From NCBI GenBank assembly GCA_949152475.1, contig OX424568.1, forward strand, positions 19,133,667-19,197,666: a stretch of DNA of 64,000 nucleotides. The letters run 5' to 3'. Position numbers and translations under genes: made by a program. Below, piece by piece: positions 46,601 through 60,195 of the stretch (the first letter of the stretch is position 1; the number at the start of each line of letters is the position of its first letter). The DNA is from Terebella lapidaria. Its lineage: Eukaryota; Annelida; Polychaeta; Terebellida; Terebellidae. The notes under the pieces are model-generated. The model searched no databases, was not told the DNA's origin, and saw only the letters and a list, made by a program, of their open reading frames with translations.

Positions 46601-48004
46601 TTCGCCTGAGGTCGAATATTTGACCTTGGAGGTCACCTCCTCCGATTTTCGATCTGATGCTTGGAAACGATGTGGGACCGGTCCCTCATGGTCAATATCA
46701 ATTTTTAGCGCGATCGGTCAATTCGTTATGACGTAATTGACGTTTCTATGGCAACGAAATCAGTCCCATTATAAGCGAAATTGCATGTTTCAAGCTGTCC
46801 ATGCTGATAAAAGCGTCAATAATGTGCTTAAAAATCTAATGATAAACTCGTTTATAGTCAAGGATAAGTTCTTGTGTTCCAAAAAATTTCAAGGTCAAAG
46901 GTCGAAAGCCAAGGTCAATATTGACCTGCAAGTGAAAACCATGTAGGTCCCTACATCTCAGGAACTAAGAAAGATAGAAACGCGGAAGTAAATCCAAAGT
47001 ATTGCACTCACTTAGTCTATCAACTTTTGTATTTACACCTAAGGCGTATGGCCGATAGCCTTTGCAAGCGCCTGAGGTCGAAGTTGACCCAAAAAATGAC
47101 CTTGACCTTGACCTTTCGCGAAAATATCGAGTAGTAACTCGTTTGAAAGGTCTTCGGAAGTAGTTTCGATATATGTTCTTATTTTTGGAATCTGACGTCA
47201 TATGACGTCATAATGACGTGAAACGTGATTTTATCATACTTCATTTGATTGTTTACATGAGATGCATAAACCATTCATGATTATTGTTGATCCGGTGCTC
47301 TGGGAAGTATTGGGGATACCTACTGAAGCTATTTGACAAATATCAGTTCAATAATTGCAGTGGTAATGGCCTAATTGACCTTTTTATGACGGAAAATTGG
47401 AGAAAATTTCATTTGTTTGTCTTTTCATACTCATAGCGTCCACAGTTGTTGCTTGATTCTTTTCAAATTTGATGTAGATATTCTGTAGGATAATGGCTCT
47501 TGACAGAATGATTTTGAGAAAAATAGCTCTATTGATGACGTCACAAAAGATCCAAATCCTATCAGTCTTTGGGTCTTTCAAATACATTTTATGTGTCAAT
47601 GGTTCCAATTTTCAAAAATTTACTGAACTTTCAATTACGAAGCTTTTCATGCAGTCAGTGGCAGTGTTAATTCTACTTTATGCTCCACTTTTCACATTTG
47701 GAATAAATTGAAAACTCGCCGAGATATCAAAGTAGAAAGAGCAGTGGGGTGAATCTGATTCTCAATCCGTTCACACAACAATAAGCTGCAGAAACGATTA
47801 CCCCCTGTGGACATGTCCCCTTCTAAATATACACACTCGGTTGAGCAGTAGTACAGTATATCATATATGTATCCAAGTGCACATCTCAAACAACAAAACA
47901 ATTCCTTTGTTTTCAGACTCAGAGGTGTCCAACTGATATAATAAAGGCTAAAACTCATGTCTAAATACAGTCTGGGTCAAGCCACAGGCCACTTTATATC
48001 AGAA
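40653..48004 (+). repeat. Array D: four units, period 1883 bp
   Basis: The first unit's body starts after F2. Further units start at hairpins 42487, 44370 and 46253, exactly 1883 bp apart. All have the composite structure of D0: core header and start, C-like middle, internal degenerate header, core 3' part. They are nearly identical to one another and to D0 (one seen difference is CTTACTC near 41364 against CTTAGTC). The last unit turns into module B2 after CACTTTATATCA near 48000. Confidence 0.97.
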
Positions 48005-49459
48005 CTATTCAGGACGACGAACCGGCGGATGTATCAGTCCCATTCCCGGTTTTTAGCGGTAATTTGTCTCAGGACCAAAGGTCCTGTGCATGCACCAGAT
48101 ATCCGTTTGTTACTTGTTTGTTTGTCACCTCTCTAGCGGCCACAGTTTTTGTGCTAACATCTCAAAATTTTTTTGATGGATAGGTATTCGCCCAAGGACG
48201 GAACAGCACGTTTTTGAAATAATTCGGTTCATTGATGACGTCACCAAAAATTCCTAAAAACTCGAAAAATCCCTATCTCTCATCATTAGCGAATTTTCAA
48301 AAATTCACACAGGAGTCATATTTAGTGCGATACCTCTGAAATTTGACACATTGATGAATGATGATATTGTGCATCAAACCGCGAAGTTTTGTTTGGATCC
48401 ATCGAACGTCAATGACGTCACGACGTAAAACGTCAATTTTTGAAATGGGGCTATATCTCAAAAAGTATTCGTCGTACAGAGAAGCGGATTGCACCACTGG
48501 AAAGCTCGTTGAATTCTGGTTTAGGACGGTGCTGTCCGATACTTTTCCGCCATGATAGATTTTTCGCTATGACGTCATAAACGTAAGGCCGGTCATATCA
48601 ATTTTTCGACTTTTCAGCGAACATTCAAACCTACACTGTGCACTCAAATTTGAAGGTATTGGACTGTGATTATGAGAGCATATGTGGCATATTATTACCC
48701 AGTCATATACCGAGTTTTAACATGCCACGTGCAACGTCAATGACGTCATGACGTAAAACGTCAATTTTTAAAATGGAGCTATATATTGAAAAGTATTCGT
48801 CGTACAGAGAAGCGCATCACACCACTGGAAAGCTCGTTGAATTCTGGTTTAGGAGAGTGCTGTTAGATACTTTTCTGCTATAATAGATTTTTCGCTATGA
48901 CGTCATAAACGTAAGGCCAGTCATATAAATCTTTTGATATTTCAGCAAACATTCAAACCTACACCGTGCACTCAAAGTTGAAGGTATTGGACTGTGATTA
49001 TGAGAGTATATGTGGCATATTAATACCCAGTCATATACCGAGTTTCAACACGCTACGGGCAACGTCAATGTCGTCATGACGTATAACGTCAATTTTCAAA
49101 ATGGAGCTATATATTGAAAAGTATTCGTCGTACAGAGAAGCGGATTGAACCACTGGAGAGCTCGTTGAATTCTGGTTTGAGAGGGAGCTGTCCGAGACTT
49201 TTCCGCCACGATAGATTTTTCGCTATGACGTCATAAACGTAAGGCCGGTCATATAAATTTTTCGACATTCCAGCAAACATTCAAACCTACACCGTGAACT
49301 CAAATTTGGAGGTATTGGACTGAATGTCTATGCCTAAATAGCATGTTGTCTAATATAACCTGCAAAATTTCAGGGTCACATCTCAGAGGTTAAGGTCAGG
49401 ATCAGTTCAGTAATCATTTCGTCAAGCTTACGACCTATGGTCGCTGGTTTGTATGTTTG
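48005..49459 (+). repeat. Module B2
   Basis: A second copy of module B, joined to a D unit at the same body position at which B1 joins an A unit. The three tandem repeats are anchored near 48407, 48733 and 49061. It ends with CGTCAAG, CGACC-TAT-GGTCG (49431-49443) and TTTG. Its lead-in carries a TTTGTTACTTGTTTGTTTG tract and CTCTAGCGGCCACAG, less decayed than in B1. Confidence 0.93.
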
Positions 49460-51933
49460 TTACTTGACGAAATTAAATTTCGTCAAGTATGTTGGTCAGT
49501 TGCGTTTGTCTGTCTGTCTGTCTGTCTGTTTGTTTGTTAGCGCTCTACAGGTCACAATTTTGATCGTAGAGTGCTGAAAATTTGTCAGAAGTTGTGCAGT
49601 CAATACTCGACCAAGTGATTAACTTTTGGGAGGTCAAGGTCAAAAATTGAGGTCAAGGTCAAGCAAAAGGTCAAAATCGAAAAATCGCGATAACTCCGTT
49701 TTTAATTAATGTTATTTTTTCTAGCTATTTTTATATTTTTCTATGGTCAATTCCGCATCATATGATGCATGCCCGATGGTCGTACGACCAAAACTCCCGA
49801 TTTTCGGTCCAGGTCGAAAATTTGGGGGTCACGAATTTAGGCTTTTTTCTACCTCGCAATATTCAAAACCATATTATAGAGCAAATTCCCGATATATGTT
49901 GCTGATTTTCACTCAGAAGTTGTGCCTTATCACACAAAACACGATTGTGAAGTTATAGGACTCAAGGTCAAGAATTAGAGTTAAGGTCATAGTAAAGGTC
50001 AAAATCGAAAAATTGCAATAACTTGGCTTTTGATCAAAATTAATTTTTCTAAACATTTTTGTATTTTTATTTGGTCAATTCGACATCAGCTGACGTATGT
50101 CCGATGGTTGTACGACCAAAACTCCCGATTATCGCCCATGGTTGAACATTTGGGGGTTTTCAGATCATTTGTATTTTGTGCAATATTCAAACCGTTATTG
50201 TGGAGTCAGAATCCGATAGAAGTTGCTGATTTTTAATCAGTAGGTGTGTCTTATCATACTGAACATATGTGTAAAGATGTAGGACTCAATATCAAGAATT
50301 ACGGTTAAAGTCATAGTAAAGGTCAAAATCGAAAAATCGCAGTAACTCCGTTTCTATTCAATGTTATTTTTTCTGAGTATTTTTATATTTTTTTATGGTC
50401 AATTCCGCGCCCTGCGGTGCATGCCCGATGGTCGTACGACCAAAACTCCCGATTTTCGGTCCAGGTCGAAAATTTGAGGGTCATGATTTTATGGTTTCAT
50501 GTCTCGCAACCTTCAACCCCATATTGCGAGGCCAATTTCTGATATGGGTTATTGATTTTTACTCAGGAGTTGTGCCTTATCAAATTGAACAAATCTGTGG
50601 AGTTTCTTAACTCAAGGTTGAAAATTAAGGTCAAGGTCATGTAAAAGGTCAAAATCGAAAAATCGCAATAACTCCACTTTTGATCAACATTAATTTTTGT
50701 CAGTATTTTTGTATTTTTATATGGTTAATTCGGCGTCAAATGGTGTATGTGCGATGGTCGTACGACCAAAAGTCCCGATTATCGCCCGGTGCCGAAAATC
50801 TGGGGGTCATGTGCAAGTTGCATAGTGGTAGCCCTAGTGTAGTGGCCGCAAAATTACCTCACATAAGTTGCCAATTTATAGGAGATATGAAATGTTTTAT
50901 GCAGATTTGAATACACAAATGTGAAACGTGGACTTTCTTGCCCTAATTCTCCAATTGAGTTGACTGTGAAAGTTGGTTATCAATACTAGTTTGGGTTATA
51001 AAGTTACAGTTATTTTGGATCGATTTCTTCGTGCAGTCATGCCGACATGCATGCGGTCATACATGTACAGTAAATGTTGTTCTCCATGGGGAAGGGGAAT
51101 ATGGCAATTTATTGTATGATGGCTCGGTGGCCGAGTGGTTCCAGCACTCGCTCTGTAACACGTAGGCTTTTGACTCTGCGAGTTCGAATCTACCTGCTTT
51201 TAAATATTTTTTTTTTGCTCTTTATTTTTTTCAAGAATATCCAGTACCATTATAATCTATTATAGTGGTTTTATCCAAGAACTTTTTGCAATTTGTTTTG
51301 ATATATTATGAATATACACTGTTGAATGATCATTTGGTACTAATATGGCGTGCAAAAATTATCGTTGCCTCTGTCATATAATACCAGTATGGCATGCAAA
51401 AACGGCTATCACGATCTGCTTGAACTCATTAGATAGTTCTCCGAAGATGCAGCATCATGATATGAAAGTTACCAAGTTGTAGTAACGAACATTTATAGCA
51501 GTGTTGTATTCTATAATTTTTCTTATATTGACATCATCAAAATTTTGTGCTGTTAGTAGTATATATTATGTTGATACACACATCGATTGAATGTTTTGAA
51601 TGAGTCAGTCTCAAATGGCTGGGTCTTGCTCAGGAGACGTCATAAAGATTCAATATGTATGTCTGCTCAGGAGTTGTGCATTATTAATTCTAACAAATTT
51701 GTGAAAATTCAGAATTCAAGGGCCAAGGTCACTGTGAAAATGAAGCAACTCTTGTCTAATTTTAAAATTGTGAATTCTTCTGCTGGGTGATGCTCAGGAG
51801 GTGTCTTAAAAGTGCCAATTTCTAATGCTAGAAGTTGTTCAGTATATCTTTTCAATGTGTAATTAATGAGTAAATGTTTTAAATGTAAACAAATGTTTAG
51901 TTATTTCGTCAAGTGTTGGCCTATGGCCGATTT
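49460..51933 (+). mobile_element. Element F4, an older relative of F1-F3
   Basis: It starts with the same 27-base perfect hairpin (49462-49488) and ends with the same CGTCAAGTG plus TTGGCC-TAT-GGCCGA (51916-51930). The four 324 bp sub-repeats are much more diverged from each other than in F1-F3. The stretch 50820-51900 is only partly homologous to F1's 3' region, through CATCATCAAAATTTTGTGC, ATTATGTTGATAC and AATGAGTAAATGTTTT. It carries a different tRNA-like segment (51119-51200). Confidence 0.85.
51119..51200 (+). ncRNA. tRNA-like segment (Leu/Ser-like A box) in F4
   Basis: The A box TGGCCGAGTGG (51128-51138) matches type II (Leu/Ser) tRNAs. The B box AGTTCGAATCT starts at 51181, and the 53-base spacing would allow a variable arm. 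A T-rich tract follows at about 51206. Acceptor and T stems do not pair properly, so it is a tRNA-derived relic or SINE head rather than a working tRNA. Confidence 0.6.
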
Positions 51934-54900
51934 TTTGTTTGTTTGTTTGTTTGTTTGTGTGCGCTCTACAGGCCACAGTTCTCATTGGAAATTCATGAAA
52001 TCTGGTAGAAAGTTTCTGGGCTGAAAAAGAAAGGTCGCTAGTTCTTTGTTAAGCTCAAGGTCAAATAACAAGGTCAAGGTCACGCAAAACGTCGAAAACA
52101 CATAAGTGCTCATTATTCCAGTTCTAATCATCGTAGAGACTTCAAATCAAGTTCATATTGTAGATATACTCGAATTCTGTCTTCTGTGACCATGACCTTG
52201 ACATTTGACCTTGACCTTGAGAAGTATGCCATGAGGTGAATATCAAGGTCAAGTACGAAGGTCAGCGCACTATATCGAGTAGTACATTGTTGGAAAGGTC
52301 TTGAGTCCCTGATTCCAGTGATATCTCATTTTTGGCGCTGCGACATAAACTGACGTCATAATGACGTCATAAACGTCAAAAATCCGAAATTTCAAAGGGC
52401 CATAACACCGTCAATAGTGAATGGAATCCTTTGAAATTTGATATGCACTTTGAAAGCATTGACTTCTACGAATTTAAGTGCAAAGGTCAAAGGTCAAGGT
52501 CAAGGTCATCGAAATCCCAGAAAAACACGTTTCCGGTAATAACATCTGTTTGAATCATTGTGGGCTCATGAAATTTGAACCATGTCATTTAGAAGGGGTA
52601 TGGCAATCAGATAAATATGTCAATTCCATGATTTACCTCGAACTTTGTCTATAATCTGACAAAACTTAATCAGAATCCCATGAGTTTTTGGGATTTTACA
52701 GATATTTTTTTATGTTTTCATGGCTCCAATTTTCACACATTTACTGAACATTAATTTTAAAGAATTTCCTTGCAGTCAGTTGCAGTGTTATTTCTAGTTT
52801 ATGGTCCACTTTTCACATTTGGAATAACTTGAAAACTCGCCGAGATATCAAAGTAGAAAGAGCAGTGGGGTGAATTTGATTCTCAATCCGTTCAGATGCT
52901 AATAAGCTGTAGAAACGATTACCCCCTGTGGACATGTCCCCTTCTAAATATACACACTCGGTTGCGAAGTAGTACAGTATATCATATATGTATCCAAGTG
53001 CACATCTCAAACAACATTTCTTTTGTTTTTTGACTCAGAGGTGTCCAATTGGTATGATAAAGTCTAAAACTCATGTCTAAATACAGTCTGGGTCAAGCGA
53101 CAGGCCACTTTATATCACAACTTTTGGGCATGACGAACAGGGGTTTGTGAGCACCAGGTTTGTGAGCATTGTGAGCACTGTTACAGGTTTATAGTACATG
53201 TAGGGCATTGCCTAAGGCCCAATAGCTTGTATATATGCACCGGATATTATTACTTGACGAAATCAAAGATTTTGTCAAGTATGTTGATCGGTTCCGTTTG
53301 TTTGTATGTTTGTTTGTTTGTTTGTTTGTTTGTTTGTGTGCGCTCTACAGGCCACAGTTCTCATTGGAAATTCATGAAATCTGGTAGAAAGTTTCTGGGC
53401 TGAAAAAGAAAGGTCGCTAGTTCTTTGTTAAGCTCAAGGTCAAATAACAAGGTCAAGGTCACGCAAAACGTCGAAAACACATAAGTGCTCATTATTCCAG
53501 TTCTAATCATCGTAGAGACTTCAAATCAAGTTCATATTGTAGATATACTCGAATTCTGTCTTCTGTGACCATGACCTTGACATTTGACCTTGACCTTGAG
53601 AAGTATGCCATGAGGTGAATATCAAGGTCAAGTACGAAGGTCAGCGCACTATATCGAGTAGTACATTGTTGGAAAGGTCTTGAGTCCCTGATTCCAGTGA
53701 TATCTCATTTTTGGCGCTGCGACATAAACTGACGTCATAATGACGTCATAAACGTCAAAAATCCGAAATTTCAAAGGGCCATAACACCGTCAATAGTGAA
53801 TGGAATCCTTTGAAATTTGATATGCACTTTGAAAGCATTGACTTCTACGAATTTAAGTGCAAAGGTCAAAGGTCAAGGTCAAGGTCATCGAAATCCCAGA
53901 AAAACACGTTTCCGGTAATAACATCTGTTTGAATCATTGTGGGCTCATGAAATTTGAACCATGTCATTTAGAAGGGGTATGGCAATCAGATAAATATGTC
54001 AATTCCATGATTTACCTCGAACTTTGTCTATAATCTGACAAAACTTAATCAGAATCCCATGAGTTTTTGGGATTTTACAGATATTTTTTTATGTTTTCAT
54101 GGCTCCAATTTTCACACATTTACTGAACATTAATTTTAAAGAATTTCCTTGCAGTCAGTTGCAGTGTTATTTCTAGTTTATGGTCCACTTTTCACATTTG
54201 GAATAACTTGAAAACTCGCCGAGATATCAAAGTAGAAAGAGCAGTGGGGTGAATTTGATTCTCAATCCGTTCAGATGCTAATAAGCTGTAGAAACGATTA
54301 CCCCCTGTGGACATGTCCCCTTCTAAATATACACACTCGGTTGCGAAGTAGTACAGTATATCATATATGTATCCAAGTGCACATCTCAAACAACATTTCT
54401 TTTGTTTTTTGACTCAGAGGTGTCCAATTGGTATGATAAAGTCTAAAACTCATGTCTAAATACAGTCTGGGTCAAGCGACAGGCCACTTTATATCACAAC
54501 TTTTGGGCATGACGAACAGGGGTTTGTGAGCACCAGGTTTGTGAGCATTGTGAGCACTGTTACAGGTTTATAGTACATGTAGGGCATTGCCTAAGGCCCA
54601 ATAGCTTGTATATATGCACCGGATATTATTACTTGACGAAATCAAAGATTTTGTCAAGTATGTTGATCGGTTCCGTTTGTTTGTATGTTTGTTTGTTTGT
54701 TTGTTTGTTTGTTTGTGTGCGCTCTACAGGCCACAGTTCTCATTGGAAATTCATGAAATCTGGTAGAAAGTTTCTGGGCTGAAAAAGAAAGGTCGCTAGT
54801 TCTTTGTTAAGCTCAAGGTCAAATAACAAGGTCAAGGTCACGCAAAACGTCGAAAACACATAAGTGCTCATTATTCCAGTTCTAATCATCGTAGAGACTT

Positions 54901-57900
54901 CAAATCAAGTTCATATTGTAGATATACTCGAATTCTGTCTTCTGTGACCATGACCTTGACATTTGACCTTGACCTTGAGAAGTATGCCATGAGGTGAATA
55001 TCAAGGTCAAGTACGAAGGTCAGCGCACTATATCGAGTAGTACATTGTTGGAAAGGTCTTGAGTCCCTGATTCCAGTGATATCTCATTTTTGGCGCTGCG
55101 ACATAAACTGACGTCATAATGACGTCATAAACGTCAAAAATCCGAAATTTCAAAGGGCCATAACACCGTCAATAGTGAATGGAATCCTTTGAAATTTGAT
55201 ATGCACTTTGAAAGCATTGACTTCTACGAATTTAAGTGCAAAGGTCAAAGGTCAAGGTCAAGGTCATCGAAATCCCAGAAAAACACGTTTCCGGTAATAA
55301 CATCTGTTTGAATCATTGTGGGCTCATGAAATTTGAACCATGTCATTTAGAAGGGGTATGGCAATCAGATAAATATGTCAATTCCATGATTTACCTCGAA
55401 CTTTGTCTATAATCTGACAAAACTTAATCAGAATCCCATGAGTTTTTGGGATTTTACAGATATTTTTTTATGTTTTCATGGCTCCAATTTTCACACATTT
55501 ACTGAACATTAATTTTAAAGAATTTCCTTGCAGTCAGTTGCAGTGTTATTTCTAGTTTATGGTCCACTTTTCACATTTGGAATAACTTGAAAACTCGCCG
55601 AGATATCAAAGTAGAAAGAGCAGTGGGGTGAATTTGATTCTCAATCCGTTCAGATGCTAATAAGCTGTAGAAACGATTACCCCCTGTGGACATGTCCCCT
55701 TCTAAATATACACACTCGGTTGCGAAGTAGTACAGTATATCATATATGTATCCAAGTGCACATCTCAAACAACATTTCTTTTGTTTTTTGACTCAGAGGT
55801 GTCCAATTGGTATGATAAAGTCTAAAACTCATGTCTAAATACAGTCTGGGTCAAGCGACAGGCCACTTTATATCACAACTTTTGGGCATGACGAACAGGG
55901 GTTTGTGAGCACCAGGTTTGTGAGCATTGTGAGCACTGTTACAGGTTTATAGTACATGTAGGGCATTGCCTAAGGCCCAATAGCTTGTATATATGCACCG
56001 GATATTATTACTTGACGAAATCAAAGATTTTGTCAAGTATGTTGATCGGTTCCGTTTGTTTGTATGTTTGTTTGTTTGTTTGTTTGTTTGTTTGTGTGCG
56101 CTCTACAGGCCACAGTTCTCATTGGAAATTCATGAAATCTGGTAGAAAGTTTCTGGGCTGAAAAAGAAAGGTCGCTAGTTCTTTGTTAAGCTCAAGGTCA
56201 AATAACAAGGTCAAGGTCACGCAAAACGTCGAAAACACATAAGTGCTCATTATTCCAGTTCTAATCATCGTAGAGACTTCAAATCAAGTTCATATTGTAG
56301 ATATACTCGAATTCTGTCTTCTGTGACCATGACCTTGACATTTGACCTTGACCTTGAGAAGTATGCCATGAGGTGAATATCAAGGTCAAGTACGAAGGTC
56401 AGCGCACTATATCGAGTAGTACATTGTTGGAAAGGTCTTGAGTCCCTGATTCCAGTGATATCTCATTTTTGGCGCTGCGACATAAACTGACGTCATAATG
56501 ACGTCATAAACGTCAAAAATCCGAAATTTCAAAGGGCCATAACACCGTCAATAGTGAATGGAATCCTTTGAAATTTGATATGCACTTTGAAAGCATTGAC
56601 TTCTACGAATTTAAGTGCAAAGGTCAAAGGTCAAGGTCAAGGTCATCGAAATCCCAGAAAAACACGTTTCCGGTAATAACATCTGTTTGAATCATTGTGG
56701 GCTCATGAAATTTGAACCATGTCATTTAGAAGGGGTATGGCAATCAGATAAATATGTCAATTCCATGATTTACCTCGAACTTTGTCTATAATCTGACAAA
56801 ACTTAATCAGAATCCCATGAGTTTTTGGGATTTTACAGATATTTTTTTATGTTTTCATGGCTCCAATTTTCACACATTTACTGAACATTAATTTTAAAGA
56901 ATTTCCTTGCAGTCAGTTGCAGTGTTATTTCTAGTTTATGGTCCACTTTTCACATTTGGAATAACTTGAAAACTCGCCGAGATATCAAAGTAGAAAGAGC
57001 AGTGGGGTGAATTTGATTCTCAATCCGTTCAGATGCTAATAAGCTGTAGAAACGATTACCCCCTGTGGACATGTCCCCTTCTAAATATACACACTCGGTT
57101 GCGAAGTAGTACAGTATATCATATATGTATCCAAGTGCACATCTCAAACAACATTTCTTTTGTTTTTTGACTCAGAGGTGTCCAATTGGTATGATAAAGT
57201 CTAAAACTCATGTCTAAATACAGTCTGGGTCAAGCGACAGGCCACTTTATATCACAACTTTTGGGCATGACGAACAGGGGTTTGTGAGCACCAGGTTTGT
57301 GAGCATTGTGAGCACTGTTACAGGTTTATAGTACATGTAGGGCATTGCCTAAGGCCCAATAGCTTGTATATATGCACCGGATATTATTACTTGACGAAAT
57401 CAAAGATTTTGTCAAGTATGTTGATCGGTTCCGTTTGTTTGTATGTTTGTTTGTTTGTTTGTTTGTTTGTTTGTGTGCGCTCTACAGGCCACAGTTCTCA
57501 TTGGAAATTCATGAAATCTGGTAGAAAGTTTCTGGGCTGAAAAAGAAAGGTCGCTAGTTCTTTGTTAAGCTCAAGGTCAAATAACAAGGTCAAGGTCACG
57601 CAAAACGTCGAAAACACATAAGTGCTCATTATTCCAGTTCTAATCATCGTAGAGACTTCAAATCAAGTTCATATTGTAGATATACTCGAATTCTGTCTTC
57701 TGTGACCATGACCTTGACATTTGACCTTGACCTTGAGAAGTATGCCATGAGGTGAATATCAAGGTCAAGTACGAAGGTCAGCGCACTATATCGAGTAGTA
57801 CATTGTTGGAAAGGTCTTGAGTCCCTGATTCCAGTGATATCTCATTTTTGGCGCTGCGACATAAACTGACGTCATAATGACGTCATAAACGTCAAAAATC

Positions 57901-60146
57901 CGAAATTTCAAAGGGCCATAACACCGTCAATAGTGAATGGAATCCTTTGAAATTTGATATGCACTTTGAAAGCATTGACTTCTACGAATTTAAGTGCAAA
58001 GGTCAAAGGTCAAGGTCAAGGTCATCGAAATCCCAGAAAAACACGTTTCCGGTAATAACATCTGTTTGAATCATTGTGGGCTCATGAAATTTGAACCATG
58101 TCATTTAGAAGGGGTATGGCAATCAGATAAATATGTCAATTCCATGATTTACCTCGAACTTTGTCTATAATCTGACAAAACTTAATCAGAATCCCATGAG
58201 TTTTTGGGATTTTACAGATATTTTTTTATGTTTTCATGGCTCCAATTTTCACACATTTACTGAACATTAATTTTAAAGAATTTCCTTGCAGTCAGTTGCA
58301 GTGTTATTTCTAGTTTATGGTCCACTTTTCACATTTGGAATAACTTGAAAACTCGCCGAGATATCAAAGTAGAAAGAGCAGTGGGGTGAATTTGATTCTC
58401 AATCCGTTCAGATGCTAATAAGCTGTAGAAACGATTACCCCCTGTGGACATGTCCCCTTCTAAATATACACACTCGGTTGCGAAGTAGTACAGTATATCA
58501 TATATGTATCCAAGTGCACATCTCAAACAACATTTCTTTTGTTTTTTGACTCAGAGGTGTCCAATTGGTATGATAAAGTCTAAAACTCATGTCTAAATAC
58601 AGTCTGGGTCAAGCGACAGGCCACTTTATATCACAACTTTTGGGCATGACGAACAGGGGTTTGTGAGCACCAGGTTTGTGAGCATTGTGAGCACTGTTAC
58701 AGGTTTATAGTACATGTAGGGCATTGCCTAAGGCCCAATAGCTTGTATATATGCACCGGATATTATTACTTGACGAAATCAAAGATTTTGTCAAGTATGT
58801 TGATCGGTTCCGTTTGTTTGTATGTTTGTTTGTTTGTTTGTTTGTTTGTTTGTGTGCGCTCTACAGGCCACAGTTCTCATTGGAAATTCATGAAATCTGG
58901 TAGAAAGTTTCTGGGCTGAAAAAGAAAGGTCGCTAGTTCTTTGTTAAGCTCAAGGTCAAATAACAAGGTCAAGGTCACGCAAAACGTCGAAAACACATAA
59001 GTGCTCATTATTCCAGTTCTAATCATCGTAGAGACTTCAAATCAAGTTCATATTGTAGATATACTCGAATTCTGTCTTCTGTGACCATGACCTTGACATT
59101 TGACCTTGACCTTGAGAAGTATGCCATGAGGTGAATATCAAGGTCAAGTACGAAGGTCAGCGCACTATATCGAGTAGTACATTGTTGGAAAGGTCTTGAG
59201 TCCCTGATTCCAGTGATATCTCATTTTTGGCGCTGCGACATAAACTGACGTCATAATGACGTCATAAACGTCAAAAATCCGAAATTTCAAAGGGCCATAA
59301 CACCGTCAATAGTGAATGGAATCCTTTGAAATTTGATATGCACTTTGAAAGCATTGACTTCTACGAATTTAAGTGCAAAGGTCAAAGGTCAAGGTCAAGG
59401 TCATCGAAATCCCAGAAAAACACGTTTCCGGTAATAACATCTGTTTGAATCATTGTGGGCTCATGAAATTTGAACCATGTCATTTAGAAGGGGTATGGCA
59501 ATCAGATAAATATGTCAATTCCATGATTTACCTCGAACTTTGTCTATAATCTGACAAAACTTAATCAGAATCCCATGAGTTTTTGGGATTTTACAGATAT
59601 TTTTTTATGTTTTCATGGCTCCAATTTTCACACATTTACTGAACATTAATTTTAAAGAATTTCCTTGCAGTCAGTTGCAGTGTTATTTCTAGTTTATGGT
59701 CCACTTTTCACATTTGGAATAACTTGAAAACTCGCCGAGATATCAAAGTAGAAAGAGCAGTGGGGTGAATTTGATTCTCAATCCGTTCAGATGCTAATAA
59801 GCTGTAGAAACGATTACCCCCTGTGGACATGTCCCCTTCTAAATATACACACTCGGTTGCGAAGTAGTACAGTATATCATATATGTATCCAAGTGCACAT
59901 CTCAAACAACATTTCTTTTGTTTTTTGACTCAGAGGTGTCCAATTGGTATGATAAAGTCTAAAACTCATGTCTAAATACAGTCTGGGTCAAGCGACAGGC
60001 CACTTTATATCACAACTTTTGGGCATGACGAACAGGGGTTTGTGAGCACCAGGTTTGTGAGCATTGTGAGCACTGTTACAGGTTTATAGTACATGTAGGG
60101 CATTGCCTAAGGCCCAATAGCTTGTATATATGCACCGGATATTATT
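51934..60146 (+). repeat. Array G: six core units, period 1379 bp
   Basis: The first body follows F4. Later units start at hairpins 53252, 54631, 56010, 57389 and 58768, and the next hairpin is at 60147, so spacing is exactly 1379. Units look identical by eye. Header tract is TATG plus seven TTTG. Diagnostic changes against A and E include CATTATTCC, ATCATCGTAG, CTGTGACCATGACC and GACTTCTACGAATTTAAG. The TGACGTCA pair is intact (TGACGTCATAATGACGTCA). Confidence 0.97.
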
Positions 60147-60195
60147 ACTTGACGAAATCAAAGATTTTGTCAAGTATGTTGATCGGTTCCGTTTG
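60147..60195 (+). repeat. G-unit header split by F3
   Basis: Hairpin 60147-60175, linker and the first GTTTG of a G header. The same header resumes at 62490 with TTTGTATG plus seven TTTG, the number typical of G units. Confidence 0.9.
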
